Assembly (NCBI GenBank): GCA_023301015.1
Contig: JALZVI010000022.1
Coordinates: 1-5,833 of the forward strand
Origin: Rickettsiales bacterium
GTDB taxonomy: Bacteria > Pseudomonadota > Alphaproteobacteria > Rickettsiales > 21-14-0-20-44-7
Length of the DNA stretch: 5,833 nucleotides
Direction: 5' to 3'
Shown: piece after piece, positions 4,763 through 5,833 of the stretch
Layout: every line of letters starts with the position of its first letter
Position numbering within the stretch: position 1 is the stretch's first letter
Translations under genes and position numbers: made by a program
Notes under the pieces: generated by a model
What the model saw: the letters and a program-made list of their open reading frames with translations, nothing else
The model's database searches: none
Told to the model about the DNA's origin: nothing

Positions 4763-5820
4763 TAGCAACCTTCTAGCTCATCAATGAATCCTGCAATCAC
4801 ATCTAGGCCACCTTGCCAAAAATCGGGTTTTGATGCATCTAAACCAAACGGCGCGAGCAACTCCTTATGTCGCAAAGTTCCGCCAGCCTTCAGCATCTCA
4901 ATATACTTCTCCTCAAAATTCTCCACCTCTCCGCTTTGATACGCAGCATAAAGCGAATTCACCAAGCAATCACCAAACGCGTAAGCATAAACATAGAACG
5001 GCGTGTGGATGAAATGCGGGATGTATGACCAATAAATCGAATAGCCTTCCTCAAAATTGAACGCATCACCAAGGCTATCCTTCTGCGCCTGCATCCAAAT
5101 TTCGCCCAGCTGCGTCACCGAAAGTTCGCCCTCGCGCCGCGCGTCATGCACCTGCCGCTCAAACTCACAAAACGCAACTTGGCGCACCACGGTGTTGAGC
5201 ATGTCCTCAACCTTCCCCGCAATCATATTCCGCTTTGCCACAGGGTCTTTCACCTTGCTCAGCATGCTCCGAAAAACCAGCTGCTCACCGAAAACACTCG
5301 CCGTCTCCGCCAATGTCAGCGGAGTATCACACATCAACGTGCCCTGATCTGCCGCCAAAACCTGATGCACCCCATGCCCCAGCTCATGCGCCAAAGTCAT
5401 CACATCATCAATTTTATTCTGATAATTCAGCAGCAAATATGGATGCAACGACGGCACGCACGGATGCGCAAATGCCCCCGAATCTTTGCCCTTCGCAGGC
5501 GGCCAATCTATCCAGTCATTATCAAAAAACTTACTGCCCAGCTCCGCCATTTTCGGCGAGAAATCGGCATAAGCCTCCAGCACAATCGCCTTCGCCTCGT
5601 CCACCGAAACCTCTTCAACCACCTCGTCAAGCGGCGCATTTCTATCCCAGTATTCCAGCTTCTCCAGCCCCATCCAGCCACGCTTCAGCTCAAAATACCG
5701 ATGCGCCAAATTCGCATAATTCTCCTTCACCGTGCTTTGCAGCGCGTCCACAACCTCATCCTCAACCAAATTATCCAGATTCCGCGATGAAATCGGCGCC
5801 TTAAATTTCCGCCATGTCAA
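4762..5820 (-). CDS. pepF: Oligoendopeptidase F (M3B), 5' end missing
   Basis: This is the C-terminal part, about 350 residues, of an M3-family zinc oligopeptidase that degrades peptides in the cytoplasm. The full family length is about 600 residues, so roughly 250 are missing at the contig edge. Residues below are numbered from codon 5818-5820. The zinc motif HELGH covers 145-149, with the third ligand Glu172 in LAETAS. The family segment YIPHFIHTPFYVYAYAFG (about 266-283, with His269 and His272) holds substrate-binding His and Tyr residues. SSRNLDNLVEDEVVDAL near the start and YWDRNAPL (57-64) are internal M3B landmarks, so the TTG at 5818-5820 is not the true start. Upstream in frame there is a TGA at 5827-5829, inside a terminal hairpin that is probably an assembly error or a frameshift. 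The catalytic half is otherwise intact and ends naturally at TAA. Confidence 0.92.
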   Translation of the reverse strand: MTWRKFKAPISSRNLDNLVEDEVVDALQSTVKENYANLAHRYFELKRGWMGLEKLEYWDRNAPLDEVVEEVSVDEAKAIVLEAYADFSPKMAELGSKFFDNDWIDWPPAKGKDSGAFAHPCVPSLHPYLLLNYQNKIDDVMTLAHELGHGVHQVLAADQGTLMCDTPLTLAETASVFGEQLVFRSMLSKVKDPVAKRNMIAGKVEDMLNTVVRQVAFCEFERQVHDARREGELSVTQLGEIWMQAQKDSLGDAFNFEEGYSIYWSYIPHFIHTPFYVYAYAFGDCLVNSLYAAYQSGEVENFEEKYIEMLKAGGTLRHKELLAPFGLDASKPDFWQGGLDVIAGFIDELEGC

Positions 5821-5833
5821 GTGTTTTCACTTG
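5818..5833. repeat. Terminal perfect hairpin, likely contig-end artefact
   Basis: CAAGTG (5818-5823), TTTT, then CACTTG (5828-5833) is a perfect six-bp inverted repeat that ends exactly at the last base of the window. It brings an in-frame TGA into the middle of the pepF reading frame, where the family continues without a break. A fold-back read end or chimeric junction would explain both facts. Confidence 0.55.

Noticed and set aside
5146..5790. Plus-strand 214-residue frame
   Set aside because: It is antisense to pepF, which has the full HELGH zinc site and family motifs.

Overview
The window looks like a short metagenomic or draft contig from a Gram-negative, ubiquinone-using proteobacterium, most likely an alphaproteobacterium of moderate GC. 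The grounds are a 173-residue Coq7 hydroxylase, an ABHD10-like alpha/beta hydrolase of a type I associate with Alphaproteobacteria and mitochondria, an M3B (PepF) peptidase, an outer-membrane beta-barrel with a Sec signal and a terminal Phe, and several starts that look leaderless. Both contig ends are suspect. Bases 1-15 match the 3' end of an Illumina read-2 adapter, and the last 16 bases form a perfect hairpin that breaks the reading frame of the last gene.

Left region (about 16-720): two very small single-pass membrane proteins on the plus strand, one with a long Gly-rich tail (74 aa) and one of 43 aa. Each is followed within 20 nt by a rho-independent terminator, and the two terminators are identical over 32 bp. 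The 8-mer TTTGTTAA recurs in these intergenic stretches and again before the gene at 2022.

Middle (718-2420): an alpha/beta hydrolase and coq7 overlap by ATGA and probably form one transcript from a leaderless-type promoter. An unrecognised 132-aa gene follows with its own TTGACA-type promoter. It meets the minus-strand M23 peptidase gene tail to tail, with a 4-bp overlap.

Right region (2417-5833), all on the minus strand and read right to left: the C-terminal part of pepF (oligoendopeptidase F), two direct copies of a 48-bp GC-rich repeat, an outer-membrane beta-barrel gene with a clear promoter and Shine-Dalgarno site, a strong UUCG-loop terminator, then a membrane-anchored M23 murein endopeptidase. 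The beta-barrel and M23 proteins act in the envelope, PepF acts on cytoplasmic peptides, and Coq7 acts in respiratory quinone synthesis. No defence system, mobile element, CRISPR array, tRNA or rRNA is visible, and I do not see a convincing new multi-gene system. The least explained items are the two small membrane proteins with their duplicated terminator module, the recurring TTTGTTAA motif, the tandem 48-bp repeat and the orphan gene at 2022.
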